Origin: Streptococcus salivarius
GTDB taxonomy: Bacteria > Bacillota > Bacilli > Lactobacillales > Streptococcaceae
Assembly (NCBI RefSeq): GCF_009738225.1
Contig: NZ_CP018187.1
Span: 2,190,698-2,254,697, forward strand
Length of the DNA stretch: 64,000 nucleotides
Reading direction: 5' to 3'
Shown: positions 31,013-43,254 of the stretch, piece after piece
Numbering within the stretch: position 1 is the stretch's first letter
Layout: every line of letters begins with the position of its first letter
Notes under the pieces: model-generated
Databases searched by the model: none
What the model was told of the DNA's origin: nothing
The model's input: only the letters and a program-made list of their open reading frames with translations
Translations under genes and position numbers: made by a program

Positions 31013-31314
31013 TATTTATTTTCGATTTCAGCTTGTTCCTCAGGACTCAAATAACGAATGAGAGTCTTCTCAGTCAAAATATCTGAATAAGTGTAAGATT
31101 CAACATAACTATTATTAATAGCTCCTGCTTGGGAACTGAAGTCTTGATATTCAACAATAAACAATGATGGATAAACTTCTGTCAATCGACCAATTTTATT
31201 CTTTTCACGTTTACGCCCATTCTCTAGGGTCAATTCTACTAGCTGACCTTCATGTGACTTAATAGCTTCCTTGATGTTTTTCATCTTAGCAACATCTGCA
31301 AATGCATCACTCAT
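31012..31314 (-). CDS. veg: Veg family protein
   Basis: The 100-residue product (VAKMKNIKEAIKSHEGQLVE, then GRKREKNKIGRLTEVYPSLF) matches the Veg/DUF1021 family. B. subtilis Veg is highly expressed and affects biofilm matrix gene expression through SinR; the streptococcal role is unclear. The fold is Sm-like beta-barrel in appearance. It is a single gene with its own GGAG ribosome site, downstream of dnaB. Confidence 0.88.
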   Translation of the reverse strand: MSDAFADVAKMKNIKEAIKSHEGQLVELTLENGRKREKNKIGRLTEVYPSLFIVEYQDFSSQAGAINNSYVESYTYSDILTEKTLIRYLSPEEQAEIENK

Positions 31315-31339
31315 ATATATATCTCCTTAAATCTGAAAA

Positions 31340-32701
31340 TTATGATTCCTCAAACTGAGCAATCGATGAAAATTTATTGTATTCTTTTTGGAATAGTAAC
31401 TTGACTGTTCCACGCGCACCAGCACGGTTTTTTTCTAGGATAACTTCGATGGTATTATCTTCAATCGCATTTTCTGGTTCTTCACCCTCTTTTCGGTAGT
31501 AATCATCACGATACAAGAAGGCGACAATATCGGCATCCTGCTCGATAGATCCTGACTCACGGATATCAGATAAGACTGGACGTTTGTCCTGACGTTGTTC
31601 AACCCCACGAGATAACTGACTCAAGGCAATTACAGGAACTTTGAGCTCCTTGGCCAGGATTTTTAACTGTCTTGAAATATCTGAAACCTCTTGTTGGCGA
31701 TTTTCTGGTCGCGTACCTGTAATCAACTGCAAGTAGTCAATCACAATGAGACCAAGACCACCCTCTACTTCTTGTGACAATTTACGGGACCGTGCACGAA
31801 TCTCAGTAATCTTTATACCAGGGGTATCATCTATGTAAATCGGTGCCTCAGCCAGTGCTCCTTGAGCAATCATAACATTATTCCAATCTTGCTCTGTCAA
31901 TTGACCTGTACGTAAAGCATGAGAATCAATCATCCCTTCAGCTGCCAACATACGATCAACCAAGCTTTCTGCACCCATCTCTAATGAAAAGACTGCAACA
32001 GCTTTATTTTGCTTGGTGCCAACATTCTGAGCAATGTTCAACACAAAGGCTGTTTTACCAACTGCGGGGCGAGCTGCTAAAATAATTAATTGATCAGGGT
32101 GTAAACCTGTTGTAATCTTGTCAAGGTCACGGAAACCTGTTGGTAATCCAGTAACATCTGATGTTTGCTGAGAACGCATCTCCAAGGTATTAAAATTGAC
32201 GTCAAGAACTTCAGATATTTTGCGGAAACCACTACGATTACTATGCTCTGAAACATCAACCAAGGCTTTCTCAGCATTCGCAATAATTTCATCAGATTCC
32301 GTTGCGCCCTCATATGCTTGGTTGACAGTCTCTGTCAGCCTATTTATAATACGTCGAAGCATGGCTTTCTCAGCCACAATCTTAGCATAGTACTCAGCAT
32401 TTGCGGATGTTGGGACACTATTGACCAAATCTACAAGATAAGAAATACCCCCTATATTTTGGAGGTCATCTTGGTCATCTAAAATGGTACGTACTGTCGT
32501 GGCATCAATGGCATCATTTCGATCCGACAGCGTTACCATTGCTTTAAAAATGACACGATGGGAATACTTGTAAAAGTCGTCTGCTTCGATAAATTCTCGA
32601 ACTGTAATCAACTTTTCCGGGTTAATGAGAATAGCCCCTAGAACAGACTGTTCCGCTACTAAATCATGAGGTTGTACTCGTAATTCTTGAGCCTCTGCCA
32701 C
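31340..32701 (-). CDS. dnaB: Replicative DNA helicase
   Basis: The 453-residue protein has the DnaB N-terminal domain (HDLVAEQSVLGAILINPEKL near 12-31) and the RecA-like ATPase domain with Walker A (ARPAVGKTAFVLN near 208-220) and Walker B (GLGLIVIDYLQLI near 315). It unwinds DNA at the replication fork as a hexamer. It follows rplI closely on the same strand, the usual streptococcal order rplI-dnaB. Confidence 0.98.
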   Translation of the reverse strand: MAEAQELRVQPHDLVAEQSVLGAILINPEKLITVREFIEADDFYKYSHRVIFKAMVTLSDRNDAIDATTVRTILDDQDDLQNIGGISYLVDLVNSVPTSANAEYYAKIVAEKAMLRRIINRLTETVNQAYEGATESDEIIANAEKALVDVSEHSNRSGFRKISEVLDVNFNTLEMRSQQTSDVTGLPTGFRDLDKITTGLHPDQLIILAARPAVGKTAFVLNIAQNVGTKQNKAVAVFSLEMGAESLVDRMLAAEGMIDSHALRTGQLTEQDWNNVMIAQGALAEAPIYIDDTPGIKITEIRARSRKLSQEVEGGLGLIVIDYLQLITGTRPENRQQEVSDISRQLKILAKELKVPVIALSQLSRGVEQRQDKRPVLSDIRESGSIEQDADIVAFLYRDDYYRKEGEEPENAIEDNTIEVILEKNRAGARGTVKLLFQKEYNKFSSIAQFEES

Positions 32702-32744
32702 AATTATTCCCTCCTTTACAAGATTTACTTATAGTGTCAACGAA

Positions 32745-33203
32745 TTACTCAGCACTATTTTTGATGTTAAGTTTAATTTGTGCGCTCACTTCTTTATGAA
32801 GCTTTACAGGAACCTCAATCAGACCAATCGCACGAATAGGATGTTCAAGTTCAATATGACGTTTATCAACTTTTATACCAAATTGTTTTTGAAGTCCTTC
32901 TGCAATCTTTTTGGCTGTAATTGAACCAAAAGTACGTCCGTCTGGTCCGACCTTCTCAGTAAATTGAAGACGATTTTCTTCTTTTTCAAGTTGCTCTTTA
33001 ACTTGCTTCGCTTCAGCCAACAACTCTGCTGCATGTTTTTCTTCAGATTTTTGCTTGCCTTTCAACTCACCGATAGCTTGGTTTGTCGCTTCCTTAGCAA
33101 GATTCTTTTTAATCAAGAAGTTTTGGGCATAACCTGATGGTACTTCTTTAATTTCGCCTTTTTTACCTTTACCTTTAACGTCTTGTAAGAAAATAACTTT
33201 CAT
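32745..33203 (-). CDS. rplI: 50S ribosomal protein L9
   Basis: The 152-residue protein starts [20 protein letters not shown] and ends with the C-terminal L9 domain ([20 protein letters not shown]). The start at 33203 behind GGAGG overlaps the gdpP stop region by one base; the upstream ATG at 33245 lies within gdpP and is not used. It forms part of the gdpP-rplI-dnaB operon. Confidence 0.97.
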   Translation of the reverse strand: MKVIFLQDVKGKGKKGEIKEVPSGYAQNFLIKKNLAKEATNQAIGELKGKQKSEEKHAAELLAEAKQVKEQLEKEENRLQFTEKVGPDGRTFGSITAKKIAEGLQKQFGIKVDKRHIELEHPIRAIGLIEVPVKLHKEVSAQIKLNIKNSAE

Positions 33204-33204
33204 T

Positions 33205-35169
33205 TTAGTCCTCCTTGGGAGCCAATTCTCCCATAATAGTTTCAATCAATTTATTTTTTGCTTGAGCAACACTACAGTCTCGCAATTGGCAGGCCGCTAA
33301 GTTGAAATGGCCTCCACCACCCATTTTCTCCATAATACGTTGTACATTAATCGTTTTATGGCTTCGAGCAGATATATTCACAGTAGAATCACTGGTCCTA
33401 GCGACAACAAAAGTTGCTTCGATACCTGCCATGGCAAGCATCGTATCTGCTGCCTTAGAAATCACAACATTATTATAACATTTAGGATTATCACCTGAGG
33501 CAACAATGATATCATCTGTAATACGTTCACCTGCTAGAATTAGCTCATTGATACGTCGATACTCTTCAAAATCAGTAGCAGAGATCGTTTGGATTTCTCC
33601 ACTATCACTTCCTAAACTACGCAGATAAGAGGCGACATCAAAGGTTCGACTAGTCACACGAGTTGAGAAATTTTTAGTATCCAACATGATACCTGCCATA
33701 AGGATAGAGGCTTGGATTTTACTCAAACGTTCTGGGGCACCTTGGAATTGCAACAACTCCGTAACCAATTCACAGGCTGAGCTCGCCCCACTTTCAATAA
33801 AGGTCAAAACAGCATTTTCAGGAAAATCATCATCTCGACGGTGATGGTCTACAACAATAACTTCATTAAATCGATCATAAAAATCCTTAGATAAGGTTAA
33901 ATTGATTTTAGAATGGTCAACCATAATTAACAACGAATGTTGGTTGACTAACTCTTCGGCCTCTGAAAGTGTAATAAGAGGTGACTGACCATCTTCTTTT
34001 AGCCGTTCGACTGCACGCTCAATATCTGCATTCATAGCCGTATCATCGTAAACAGCATAGCTTTTTCGAACAATTTGACTGGCAAAATGAGCCATACCGA
34101 CAGTTGCCCCTAGAGCATCCATATCGAGATTCTTATGTCCGACAACAAACACTTTTTCGACTGTTTTCAACTTATCAGAGATTGCAGTCATCATGGCCCT
34201 TGTTCTTGTACGAGAACGTTTTACTGTTGAAACAGAACCTCCTCCAAAATAAAGAAGTTCCTTGTGATCATCGTTTTCCTTGACAACAGCTTGATCTCCA
34301 CCGCGAACTAGTGCGATATTTAAATTCTGCAAGGCAACCTGACCGATTTGATCATGCTTAAGCGTACCAAATGAAATTCCCATGCTCAAAGTCAGTGGTA
34401 AACCACGCTCCTGAGCCTGCTGACGGAAGTCATCCAAGACAGAAAACTTTTGATCCATGAATTCTGTCAAAACACTGTAGTTGGTGAAGAAGTAAAAACG
34501 ATCACCTTCAATACGTCGATAATGAATATGCTTGGCCTTAGCAAACTCAGAAATAAACCCTGCCACAAATGTGTTGATTTTTGAAACATCGGCATCAGGT
34601 AAACTTCCTGTCACATCGTCGTAGTTATCAACTGAAATAATCCCGATAACAGGACGAGTCATATTTGGATCAGCATTTTCATCTTGATCATAAACATTGT
34701 CAATAAAATATGTCAACTTATTGTCAAAATCCACAAAAGCGGCATATTTATTATCACCAACGGTTATCACATTCGAAGGTGACCCCTTTCGTTTCTGGGA
34801 AATAAAATCCGCAATCAACTGCTTATTGAAATTTCCATTTTCATCCGAAAGTACTAGCTTCGCATAGGGGTTGAACCATTCAATATGATCGTTCTCATCA
34901 AAAGTAATAACCCCAACAGGCATCTTTCCGAGAAGGGTCTTCAAAGAATCTTCAACATCCTGATTCAGTTCATCTAATTGCTCTATTTCTAAGGACTCAT
35001 ATGTTGTCTTTTGGTAATGCAATAAGGCAACAACTACTACCATAATAATAAAAAGCGCAAAAATGAGTGCAGACTCCGATTTTAGTACGCGAACAAAAAT
35101 AGTAGCAATTCCAAAAAGAATTAGCCCAATCATTACAAGATGAATCGTTGCAAAGTGAAATCTTTTCAT
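33205..35169 (-). CDS. gdpP: Cyclic-di-AMP phosphodiesterase
   Basis: The 654-residue protein has two N-terminal helices (8-25, 31-50), a PAS domain (about 75-150), a degenerate GGDEF domain (about 170-305; the motif reads IEGDRF), a DHH domain ([11 protein letters not shown] near 345, [10 protein letters not shown] near 420) and DHHA1 ([10 protein letters not shown] near 620). It cleaves c-di-AMP to pApA and so tunes potassium, cell-wall and beta-lactam responses. The degenerate GGDEF domain does not make c-di-GMP, though in principle it may bind nucleotides. The canonical GHKNPD reads GHKNLD here. Confidence 0.96.
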   Translation of the reverse strand: MKRFHFATIHLVMIGLILFGIATIFVRVLKSESALIFALFIIMVVVVALLHYQKTTYESLEIEQLDELNQDVEDSLKTLLGKMPVGVITFDENDHIEWFNPYAKLVLSDENGNFNKQLIADFISQKRKGSPSNVITVGDNKYAAFVDFDNKLTYFIDNVYDQDENADPNMTRPVIGIISVDNYDDVTGSLPDADVSKINTFVAGFISEFAKAKHIHYRRIEGDRFYFFTNYSVLTEFMDQKFSVLDDFRQQAQERGLPLTLSMGISFGTLKHDQIGQVALQNLNIALVRGGDQAVVKENDDHKELLYFGGGSVSTVKRSRTRTRAMMTAISDKLKTVEKVFVVGHKNLDMDALGATVGMAHFASQIVRKSYAVYDDTAMNADIERAVERLKEDGQSPLITLSEAEELVNQHSLLIMVDHSKINLTLSKDFYDRFNEVIVVDHHRRDDDFPENAVLTFIESGASSACELVTELLQFQGAPERLSKIQASILMAGIMLDTKNFSTRVTSRTFDVASYLRSLGSDSGEIQTISATDFEEYRRINELILAGERITDDIIVASGDNPKCYNNVVISKAADTMLAMAGIEATFVVARTSDSTVNISARSHKTINVQRIMEKMGGGGHFNLAACQLRDCSVAQAKNKLIETIMGELAPKED

Positions 35170-35199
35170 ATAAAACCTCTTAATCTAACAATTATAACA

Positions 35200-35228
35200 T
35201 AAAAAAGCCTTAATTAAAAGGCTTTTAA
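35200..35228 (-). terminator. Terminator of mnmG
   Basis: On the minus strand AAAAGCCTT pairs with AAGGCTTTT with a T tract, between mnmG and gdpP. Confidence 0.75.
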
Positions 35229-35242
35229 ACGTGTTAGCACCG

Positions 35243-37144
35243 TTAGTCTACTTTCCTGCGGGCCTTATTATTACCTTCAAGATAAACCATCAAAATTGAG
35301 ATATCTGCTGGGTTGACCCCTGAAATACGACTCGCTTGACCAATGGTCTCAGGATTGATTTTCTTAAATTTTTGACGAGCTTCGGTAGCAATGGAATCAA
35401 TAGCATCCCAATCAATATTTTTTGGAATCCTCTTTTCTTCCATACGTTTCATCTTAGCTACTTGATCCAAAGCTTTATTAATATAACCTTCATACTTGAT
35501 TTCGGTCTCAAGCAACTCTACTATCTTCGCGTCCAAATCTTCTGCAGCTGGACCTACAAACTGAGTAGCTGTGGCGTAATCAATCTCTGGTCTACGCATA
35601 AACTCTTTAGCTGTCATGGCATCTGTCAATGGCTTAAAGCCTAGAGCTTGAATTTTTTCATTCGTCTCTTTAATAGGTTTTAATTTTTCTTTTGACAGAC
35701 GTGTCAACTCGCTGTCAAACTGATTTTTCTTAATTTCAAAGATACGCCAACGTTCATCGTCAACCAAACCAACTTCTCGACCAATAGGTGTCAAGCGCAT
35801 GTCAGCATTATCATGACGTAATATGAGACGATACTCTGCGCGTGATGTCAATAAACGATATGGCTCCAAGGTTCCTTTTGTGACAAGATCGTCAATCATT
35901 ACACCAATATAGGCATCACTACGTTTGAGAATAAGTTCTGGTTTACCTTGAACTTTAAGAGCCGCATTGATACCAGCAACTAGACCTTGACCTGCTGCCT
36001 CCTCGTATCCAGAAGTTCCGTTGGTCTGTCCTGCTGTAAAGAGACCTGAAATCAACTTCGTTTCAAGTGTTGCACGTAGTTGATGAGGGAGCACGATATC
36101 ATATTCAATCGCATAACCAGTTCGCATCATCTCTGCCTTTTCGAGACCTTTAATTGAGTGAATCAACTCTTTTTGAACATCTTCTGGCAGACTAGTTGAC
36201 AGGCCTTGCACATAGACTTCCTCAGTCTCTCTTCCTTCAGGTTCAAGGAAAAGTTGATGGCGATTCTTATCGGCAAATCGGACAATTTTATCTTCGATTG
36301 ATGGACAATAACGAGGTCCTACACCCTTGACAATACCTGAAAACATTGGGGCACGGTGTAAATTGTTATTGATAATATCGTGGCTCTCTTGATTCGTATA
36401 AGTTAGCCAACAAGGAATTTGATCCTGAAGATAATCTTCATCCTTCGACAAGAATGAAAAATGATTCGGCTTTTCGTCACCTGGTTGAATTTCAGTTTCT
36501 TCATAATTAATTGATGATGCCTTGACACGAGGAGGGGTACCTGTTTTAAATCTTCCTATTTCAAGGCCAAGATCCCTCAAGTTATCTGCCAATGTAACAG
36601 ATGCAAGACTGTTATTAGGACCTGAAGAATATTTGAGCTCACCTAGGATAATTTCACCACGCAAAGCTGTTCCTGTTGTGACAACAACCGCTTTAGCTCC
36701 ATATTTTTGATTTGTGGCTGTTCTTACACCAACTACCTTACCATCTTCAACAAGAATTTCATCAACCATGGACTGACGGAGAGTCAGGTTTTCCTGACGC
36801 TCAACTGTATGCTTCATTGTCATAGCATACAAGGCTTTATCGGCTTGTGCACGTAAAGCTCTGACAGCAGGTCCCTTACCGGTATTCAACATTTTCATCT
36901 GAATATAAGTTTTATCAATATTTTTACCCATCTCTCCACCAAGGGCATCAATCTCACGGACAACAATCCCCTTGGCAGATCCCCCAATAGAAGGATTACA
37001 TGGCATAAAAGCCAACATCTCTAGGTTAATAGTCGCTAATAAAACCTTACATCCCATGCGGGCTGCAGCTAAGCTAGCTTCCACACCAGCGTGACCAGCA
37101 CCGATTACAATGATATCGTATTCTTCTATAAAGTTATAATTCAT
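35243..37144 (-). CDS. mnmG: tRNA uridine-5-carboxymethylaminomethyl synthesis enzyme
   Basis: The 633-residue protein carries the FAD-binding Rossmann motif ([20 protein letters not shown] near 9-28) and the GidA signatures [12 protein letters not shown] near 47 and [20 protein letters not shown] near 365. With MnmE it adds cmnm5 to U34 of tRNAs. The start at 37144 behind AGGAGAAA is chosen over an upstream ATG. The gene belongs to a leftward run of tRNA-modification and NUDIX genes. Confidence 0.97.
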   Translation of the reverse strand: MNYNFIEEYDIIVIGAGHAGVEASLAAARMGCKVLLATINLEMLAFMPCNPSIGGSAKGIVVREIDALGGEMGKNIDKTYIQMKMLNTGKGPAVRALRAQADKALYAMTMKHTVERQENLTLRQSMVDEILVEDGKVVGVRTATNQKYGAKAVVVTTGTALRGEIILGELKYSSGPNNSLASVTLADNLRDLGLEIGRFKTGTPPRVKASSINYEETEIQPGDEKPNHFSFLSKDEDYLQDQIPCWLTYTNQESHDIINNNLHRAPMFSGIVKGVGPRYCPSIEDKIVRFADKNRHQLFLEPEGRETEEVYVQGLSTSLPEDVQKELIHSIKGLEKAEMMRTGYAIEYDIVLPHQLRATLETKLISGLFTAGQTNGTSGYEEAAGQGLVAGINAALKVQGKPELILKRSDAYIGVMIDDLVTKGTLEPYRLLTSRAEYRLILRHDNADMRLTPIGREVGLVDDERWRIFEIKKNQFDSELTRLSKEKLKPIKETNEKIQALGFKPLTDAMTAKEFMRRPEIDYATATQFVGPAAEDLDAKIVELLETEIKYEGYINKALDQVAKMKRMEEKRIPKNIDWDAIDSIATEARQKFKKINPETIGQASRISGVNPADISILMVYLEGNNKARRKVD

Positions 37145-37154
37145 TCTATTTCTC

Positions 37155-37610
37155 CTATTTCTCAAGATGGATGTGTCGTAATTTTCCGTCCCAGTCTGGT
37201 AGGGCTGATTTTAAAAAGGCCGGTTTCAGGTCAACAGTATGTAAATCATCTAAAGCAATCCAACGACAAGGTAATTGCTTTGTATCTTCCTGCATGACCA
37301 AAGGTGCCTCCTCAAGTAAGTCTACTAAGTAGTGGAACTCGATGTTGTGATAGTGAACACCAGTTTGTTCGAAACGATTTTCAACCACGAAAGCTAGCGG
37401 ACCTGCTTTAGATGTAACACCAAGTTCCTCTTTGACTTCCCGAACTACAGCATCTCCTGTAGTTTCATTGACCTGAATAGCACCTCCGATTGTGTAACAG
37501 CCGTCCTCATCTTCAATGACAAACAAGCGATTATCTTTTACAATCAAAGCAGTCGCTCTCACACCAAAAACAGTAGAATCTATTTTCGTCCGAAAATCCT
37601 TTTGCCTCAT
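37155..37610 (-). CDS. NUDIX hydrolase
   Basis: The 151-residue protein has a complete NUDIX box ([19 protein letters not shown], then EELGV, near 45-68). The start at 37610 behind AAAGGAAG is preferred to the longer frame. Substrate unknown; the family cleaves nucleoside diphosphates linked to other groups. It lies 10 bp upstream of mnmG and is likely co-transcribed. Confidence 0.85.
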   Translation of the reverse strand: MRQKDFRTKIDSTVFGVRATALIVKDNRLFVIEDEDGCYTIGGAIQVNETTGDAVVREVKEELGVTSKAGPLAFVVENRFEQTGVHYHNIEFHYLVDLLEEAPLVMQEDTKQLPCRWIALDDLHTVDLKPAFLKSALPDWDGKLRHIHLEK

Positions 37611-37751
37611 TTTACTTCCTTTCGAAACCACACAAAAATAGTCAAAACTCTGAGAAGTGCAGAACAAAAAGCCTGCAACATCCATGAGCTTTGACCATCA
37701 TGACTATTGTTAAAGTTATTTTATCAAATCAAATCGTTTTGTCAATGCAAA

Positions 37752-38366
37752 TCACTGTTTGAGCAAGGTCTGCACACTGACAATAATCATCTGTATACCT
37801 ATGGAGAATAGTAAAAGTCCCATCATTTTCGTTATAATTTTCATCAAATTTTCTCCCAAGAAGCCTGCAATTTGTTTTGCACTTCTTAACAGGAGATAAG
37901 TGATGACACATAGTAGAGCAAAAGCAACTACGGTTATCAGTTGATTCTGCAAACCTCCATTAGCCAGACTTAAAGCAGTTGTAATTGTACCTGGTCCCGC
38001 AAAAAGTGGCATTGCAAGAGGAGAAATAGCAATAGACATTGGATCTGAATTTACTGCTTGCTGCTCCATTCCTTTATAGCTGGGTGAATGATTACCATTA
38101 ATCATATGATAACCGATAACAGCCACTAATATTCCGCCAGCAATTCTGAAAGAAATAATTGTAATTCCAAATACTTTAAAAATGAAATCTCCTGAAAAGA
38201 TAAAAACAGTTACAATAACAAAGGCAATCAAAAGACTCCTAAAAGCAATTTTTCGTGAAATTTTTTGACTATCATCTGCTACTAAAGCCATGTAAGCAGG
38301 AAGATTTGAAATTGGGTTCATTATAGCGAAAAATGCCATAAATGCATAAAAAAATTGAGAACTCAT
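37752..38366 (-). CDS. MarC family integral membrane protein
   Basis: The 204-residue protein has six membrane helices and the family segments FAIMNPISNLPAYMAL near 13-28 and PLAMPLFAGPGTITTALSLA near 110. The function of MarC/UPF0056 proteins is not established, and a link to multidrug resistance was not confirmed. It follows mnmA on the same strand after 19 bp. Confidence 0.88.
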   Translation of the reverse strand: MSSQFFYAFMAFFAIMNPISNLPAYMALVADDSQKISRKIAFRSLLIAFVIVTVFIFSGDFIFKVFGITIISFRIAGGILVAVIGYHMINGNHSPSYKGMEQQAVNSDPMSIAISPLAMPLFAGPGTITTALSLANGGLQNQLITVVAFALLCVITYLLLRSAKQIAGFLGENLMKIITKMMGLLLFSIGIQMIIVSVQTLLKQ

Positions 38367-38385
38367 CGTTTTTACTTAACTCCAG

Positions 38386-39522
<1,137 letters not shown>

Positions 39523-39638
39523 TCAAATAAAAATTAACATAGACTTGAAGGGTCTAGTTATTCAAATATCGATTTGAAGATCGATTTTGAAGCGTAAAAG
39601 CACGCAAGCTTAATTATATCATGATTAAAGAATAATGC

Positions 39639-39672
39639 AAAAAGGTTACCACTAGGCAACCTTTTTGATACT
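39639..39672 (-). terminator. Terminator overlapping a membrane protein gene end
   Basis: AAAAAGGTTGCC pairs with GGTAACCTTTTT on the minus strand; the hairpin begins inside the last codons of the gene ending at 39652. Confidence 0.65.
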
Positions 39673-41361
39673 TGTTTTCGTGTAAAGCCACTGTAAACCT
39701 ATTACTCCTAAGACTATTATTGGAATCAATAACGCTACAAATAGCCATCCTGGCTCCTTATAACTTAACACAAGTTTATTCTGTCCTTCTTGTGATGAAA
39801 CGGTCGGTGTACCAATCGTTGACAAGTTATAGGCATCCTTGTCTAATTCTTTACCATTTAGTGTCAAGATGGAATCTTTATAGACAACTATCGGTAGATT
39901 CAGTTCCTCCCCTTCAGCAGCTTGCCAAGTTAATACAAGATTACCATCTTCTAGTAGCTTTTCTGCCTTCTGATTCGTAACGATATTTTCGTAATAAAGA
40001 TCATAAGTGTTCTGCTTACCTATTGTCCCATAAATAGGTACGTAATCTGGTGTGGGTTTGACAACTAAATTTAAAAACTGTGACAAGTCACTGTCATTCA
40101 TGGTAAGACTTATCGTCTGGTAATCTCCTTCAACGTAAGTATGTTTAACAATGGAAATAAGTTCACCATCTTGTGCCGCAGTTTTTACACGATCGGTAGT
40201 ATCCATCATATTCTGAATGAGACCAACACCCGCAAAGGCAAAGAGTAAAACAGCAATACTTTTTCGCCAGTTTACAAATCGCGTGACCGTTAACCCCGTA
40301 ATTGCTAAAAGTAAAATGGTGGCAGGAACAAAGAATCTAAATGGAAATTGAATCAGTTCAGCAAATGTGTTTCCATTTTCTACTAGATGCTGCCACGGAA
40401 AAAGACCTGTCGACAAGAAGAAAAAGACAAAATAAATAAAATGCAGTATTTTTTTCCATCTAGCAAATTTCTTCCAATTCAAAACAGCGTAAAGAAACTG
40501 TAAAATGAGTAACACCATTAAGGAAATTGGGGTATATAGCCAATATCTTGCTGTCCCATCTATCCCATTCTTACCTATTTCTCTATTTATAAATGGATCT
40601 AAGAGATGATTAGTCCCTCTCAAATATAGGAGTACTAACCAGACATTGACAGTCAGTAAGAGGAATAGAATGACTGCTATAAGGACTTGAACGAAGGTTT
40701 CCTTTTTCTTAGCGATAGGAGACTTTACAAAAGTGTAAAGATAAAAAGGAAGATACATCATCACTAATATCAAAGCACTGAGTACGTGAACCTGAAAAAT
40801 CAATGCCATAGACAAGGCAAGTCTAATTGGTTCTACTTTTTGATAAAAGACATAGTGAATTGCTGGAATAAAACAAAAAGGTAGTAAAGCTGCTCCCCAA
40901 CTAGAGAAACCCTGACGCATCGTCCAGTATTGGATAGAGAATGTTGTCGCATAGAGTAAACCTAGTGACAAGGCAATGTTTGTCTTAACTTTACACTGCT
41001 TGAGCAAGGCATACATTGAGGACTCTGCTAGTATATGTAGTAATACCCTTGACACAATCTGATAACGAAACCAAGTGCCACTTATTAAAATAAGCCCTCC
41101 TTGTAAATAGGCAAAAAAAGGACCGTAAAGAGCATTGACAATGCGGCCTGACTGTTGGAATCCATATAAAGATAAAAAGTAAGAAAGGTTACCATTTTTT
41201 AGTTGCATAGCAGCTTCATAGAACCTGTTATAGTGAAAGATGGAATCTGAACCTAAAATGACTTTTCTTGTAAGTAGTTGTGGTGTAACCAATAACACAG
41301 CAAAAGCTATAATAATAAGAGAAACCCACAACTTTTCTCTTGATTTAAAAATTTGTTTCAT
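39652..41361 (-). CDS. Multipass membrane protein, GT-C/YfhO-like
   Basis: The 569-residue protein starts at the ATG at 41361 behind GAAAGG. It has about 12 membrane helices and a C-terminal extracytoplasmic domain ending in a last helix (WLFVALLIPIIVLGVIGLQW). The first outer loop carries LGSDSIFHYNRFYEA, the acidic motif expected of GT-C-type glycosyltransferases, as in 6-pyruvoyl-/YfhO-like proteins. A role in glycosylating a cell-surface polymer is inferred. It is monocistronic and lies between mnmA and cell-wall protein genes. Confidence 0.75.
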   Translation of the reverse strand: MKQIFKSREKLWVSLIIIAFAVLLVTPQLLTRKVILGSDSIFHYNRFYEAAMQLKNGNLSYFLSLYGFQQSGRIVNALYGPFFAYLQGGLILISGTWFRYQIVSRVLLHILAESSMYALLKQCKVKTNIALSLGLLYATTFSIQYWTMRQGFSSWGAALLPFCFIPAIHYVFYQKVEPIRLALSMALIFQVHVLSALILVMMYLPFYLYTFVKSPIAKKKETFVQVLIAVILFLLLTVNVWLVLLYLRGTNHLLDPFINREIGKNGIDGTARYWLYTPISLMVLLILQFLYAVLNWKKFARWKKILHFIYFVFFFLSTGLFPWQHLVENGNTFAELIQFPFRFFVPATILLLAITGLTVTRFVNWRKSIAVLLFAFAGVGLIQNMMDTTDRVKTAAQDGELISIVKHTYVEGDYQTISLTMNDSDLSQFLNLVVKPTPDYVPIYGTIGKQNTYDLYYENIVTNQKAEKLLEDGNLVLTWQAAEGEELNLPIVVYKDSILTLNGKELDKDAYNLSTIGTPTVSSQEGQNKLVLSYKEPGWLFVALLIPIIVLGVIGLQWLYTKTSIKKVA

Positions 41362-41490
41362 TGCTATACCTTTCATTCCTATTATAACAAAAAGGCCATA
41401 CCCTACCTAGTAATAACAAGTAGCTCTATAAAACAGATTACCTACATCCAAATTAAAAAGCTGAGAGCATGCTCCCAACTTCTATTAATA

Positions 41491-42189
41491 TTAGTAATTC
41501 CAAGCTGACAAACCTTGTGCGTTATAGGCATTCAAGGCTGATTGAATTTGATCCTCAACTGTTGCAGTAGAGCCCCATCCAGGCATTGTTTGAAAAAGAC
41601 CTGATGCACCTGAACCATTTGCTGCAGTATGATCACCATTTGACTCACGCGCAATAATTGACTCCCAAGTTGACTGAGGAACACCAGTAGCTGCTGCCAT
41701 CTGTGCCGCCGCATAAGAACCAACTTCTCCTGCAGTGTTCCCATTTGAGAGAACAACTGACCCACTACCAGTTGCAGCAACCGAAGGAGCTGTTCCAAGT
41801 ATTTGAGTCGACGTAGTATCAGTATTCGTTGAAGCAGCGCTTATAGTGGCAGTATCTGACTGAGACTTTTCAGCTGATTCTACCGATTCTCCTGTTGTTT
41901 CTGACTGAGGCTTACTTTCTTCAACCTTTTCTTTGTTAGCTTTATTCTCTTTGCTTGAGCTAATTTCTGTTGATTTAACTAAATCTGCTGTCGATTCTGA
42001 CGTTGTTGATGCTGTTGAAGGTGCTGGGGTAACAGAATCTGAAAATGCATTAACCAACCCTTTATTAATTAGTGTAGACAGTGATACTGCCAAAATGACA
42101 ATAAAACTTGTTACAATTGCCACTAGTACCGCCAATGATTTCTTCGCTGCTAATTTGATACGGCGTCCCTTATAACTTTTTTTAAACAT
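41491..42189 (-). CDS. Secreted transglycosylase-like cell-wall protein
   Basis: The 232-residue protein has a membrane/signal segment (about 18-40), a Ser/Thr/Glu-rich linker (50-150) and a C-terminal lysozyme-like domain ([32 protein letters not shown]) as in IsaA/Apf-type resuscitation or transglycosylase proteins. Catalytic Glu is probably the one in ARESNG. The gene pairs with a LysM protein of similar C-terminal type just upstream on the same strand. Anchoring is by the N-terminal helix. Confidence 0.82.
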   Translation of the reverse strand: MFKKSYKGRRIKLAAKKSLAVLVAIVTSFIVILAVSLSTLINKGLVNAFSDSVTPAPSTASTTSESTADLVKSTEISSSKENKANKEKVEESKPQSETTGESVESAEKSQSDTATISAASTNTDTTSTQILGTAPSVAATGSGSVVLSNGNTAGEVGSYAAAQMAAATGVPQSTWESIIARESNGDHTAANGSGASGLFQTMPGWGSTATVEDQIQSALNAYNAQGLSAWNY

Positions 42190-42293
42190 AAATCCCTCCT
42201 AGTTAATTCTAGTTACATTCATCATAACTTAGTAATATTACTGCCGATTATTTGTATTATGTCTAATGTTACAATGATTTATCATTTTAATAA

Positions 42294-42325
42294 AAAAATG
42301 CCAAGATTCTGGCATTTTCCCCTTA
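42294..42325 (-). terminator. Terminator of the LysM gene
   Basis: AAATGCCAGAATCTTGGCATTT-type hairpin followed by a T tract on the minus strand. Confidence 0.75.
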
Positions 42326-42372
42326 TTTGTATGAGGTTTTACAAGTTTTCCTCATAAGTCAGTAATAATGAT

Positions 42373-42954
42373 TTAGTACCAACCATTAGCATTCCAGAAA
42401 GCAAGAGCTGCTGTCCATGAACCATAACGGCTTGCTACATAATTATCTGCTACCTTCTCTTGATTTTCAGGAGACAAGTCTCCGTTCAAATATGATGATG
42501 CTAATTGGTAACGTCCATAATATTGCCCATTTTGAGCTGTATAGCTACCGCTTGACTCACGTTGAGCGATTTCTTCTTTGGCAGCTACCTCTGAAGAAGA
42601 AAGATTTGTATTGGTCGCTTGAGTATCTTCACTTTGTGTAGACTCTGTTGATTGTGTTGATTCAACAGCTGCTTCCGCTGTAGCTGTTGTAGCTGAAGGT
42701 TCTGTAGTCTCTTCAGTTGTTTCATTAATTGTTAAGCTTTGACCAATAGAAATCTTATTGGCATCTTGAATACCGTTTTTTGAAACGATTTCATCTACGG
42801 TCGTACCATTTTTCTTAGCAATAGCTGAAAGTGTATCACCTTTTTGAACTGTGTAAGTTTCTGCATTAGCTAAAGCTGTTGCCCCAAGTGTTGCTACTGT
42901 AACAAGTCCAAAAAGACCTAATTTTTTAGTGTTAGATGTATTCTTTTTTTGCAT
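42373..42954 (-). CDS. Secreted LysM peptidoglycan-binding protein with transglycosylase-like C-terminus
   Basis: The 193-residue product has a signal peptide (cleavage probably after ANA near residue 31), one LysM domain (YTVQKGDTLSAIAKKNGTTV near 34-77), a Thr/Glu/Ser linker and a C-terminal domain with AQRESSG-like IAQRESSGSYTAQNGQYYGR and YVASRYGSWTAALAFWNANG. These are features of Apf/SLT-like wall proteins of lactic acid bacteria. The GGAGCATC ribosome site is strong. Together with its neighbour it probably acts in wall remodelling or division. Confidence 0.87.
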   Translation of the reverse strand: MQKKNTSNTKKLGLFGLVTVATLGATALANAETYTVQKGDTLSAIAKKNGTTVDEIVSKNGIQDANKISIGQSLTINETTEETTEPSATTATAEAAVESTQSTESTQSEDTQATNTNLSSSEVAAKEEIAQRESSGSYTAQNGQYYGRYQLASSYLNGDLSPENQEKVADNYVASRYGSWTAALAFWNANGWY

Positions 42955-43181
42955 GATGATGCTCCTTTATCTATTTATAGTCCAATCCATATTAGTCAAA
43001 GATTTTAAGTTATTTTATTGTTTATGACTAATGGGTAAATCAACTTGCTTTCTCTATATAGGGATTTCTCAATCCAGATTAAGCTGAAGAACTATAACCA
43101 TGTATCTATGATACCTTGGAAATATAACATCCCCTTGTTAGGGATATTAAAAATATTACAAGTAGGTTGGGATTAGACGAA
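42955..43181. other. Intergenic stretch without recognisable gene
   Basis: The promoter region of the LysM gene and the trailer of the ecf operon lie here. I see no frame with a ribosome site, and only short imperfect hairpins (for example near 43120-43145). Confidence 0.5.
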
Positions 43182-43206
43182 AAAAGAACGCCTACGTGGG
43201 CGTCCA
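43182..43206 (-). terminator. Terminator of the ecf operon
   Basis: On the minus strand ACGCCCACGTAGGCGT folds on itself and is followed by TCTTTTTT. Confidence 0.75.
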
Positions 43207-43254
43207 TCTAAAACTTCTAGGTCTTAAGATCTAGTTTTTATTTATCTCAACGAA

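Noticed and set aside
33204..33245. Longer L9 start at 33245
   Set aside because: The extra 14 codons lie inside gdpP; the ATG at 33203 has the ribosome site and matches the L9 family.
41532..41798. 88-codon Gln/Leu-rich frame within the transglycosylase-like gene
   Set aside because: Biased composition is explained by the repetitive codons of the real gene in another frame.
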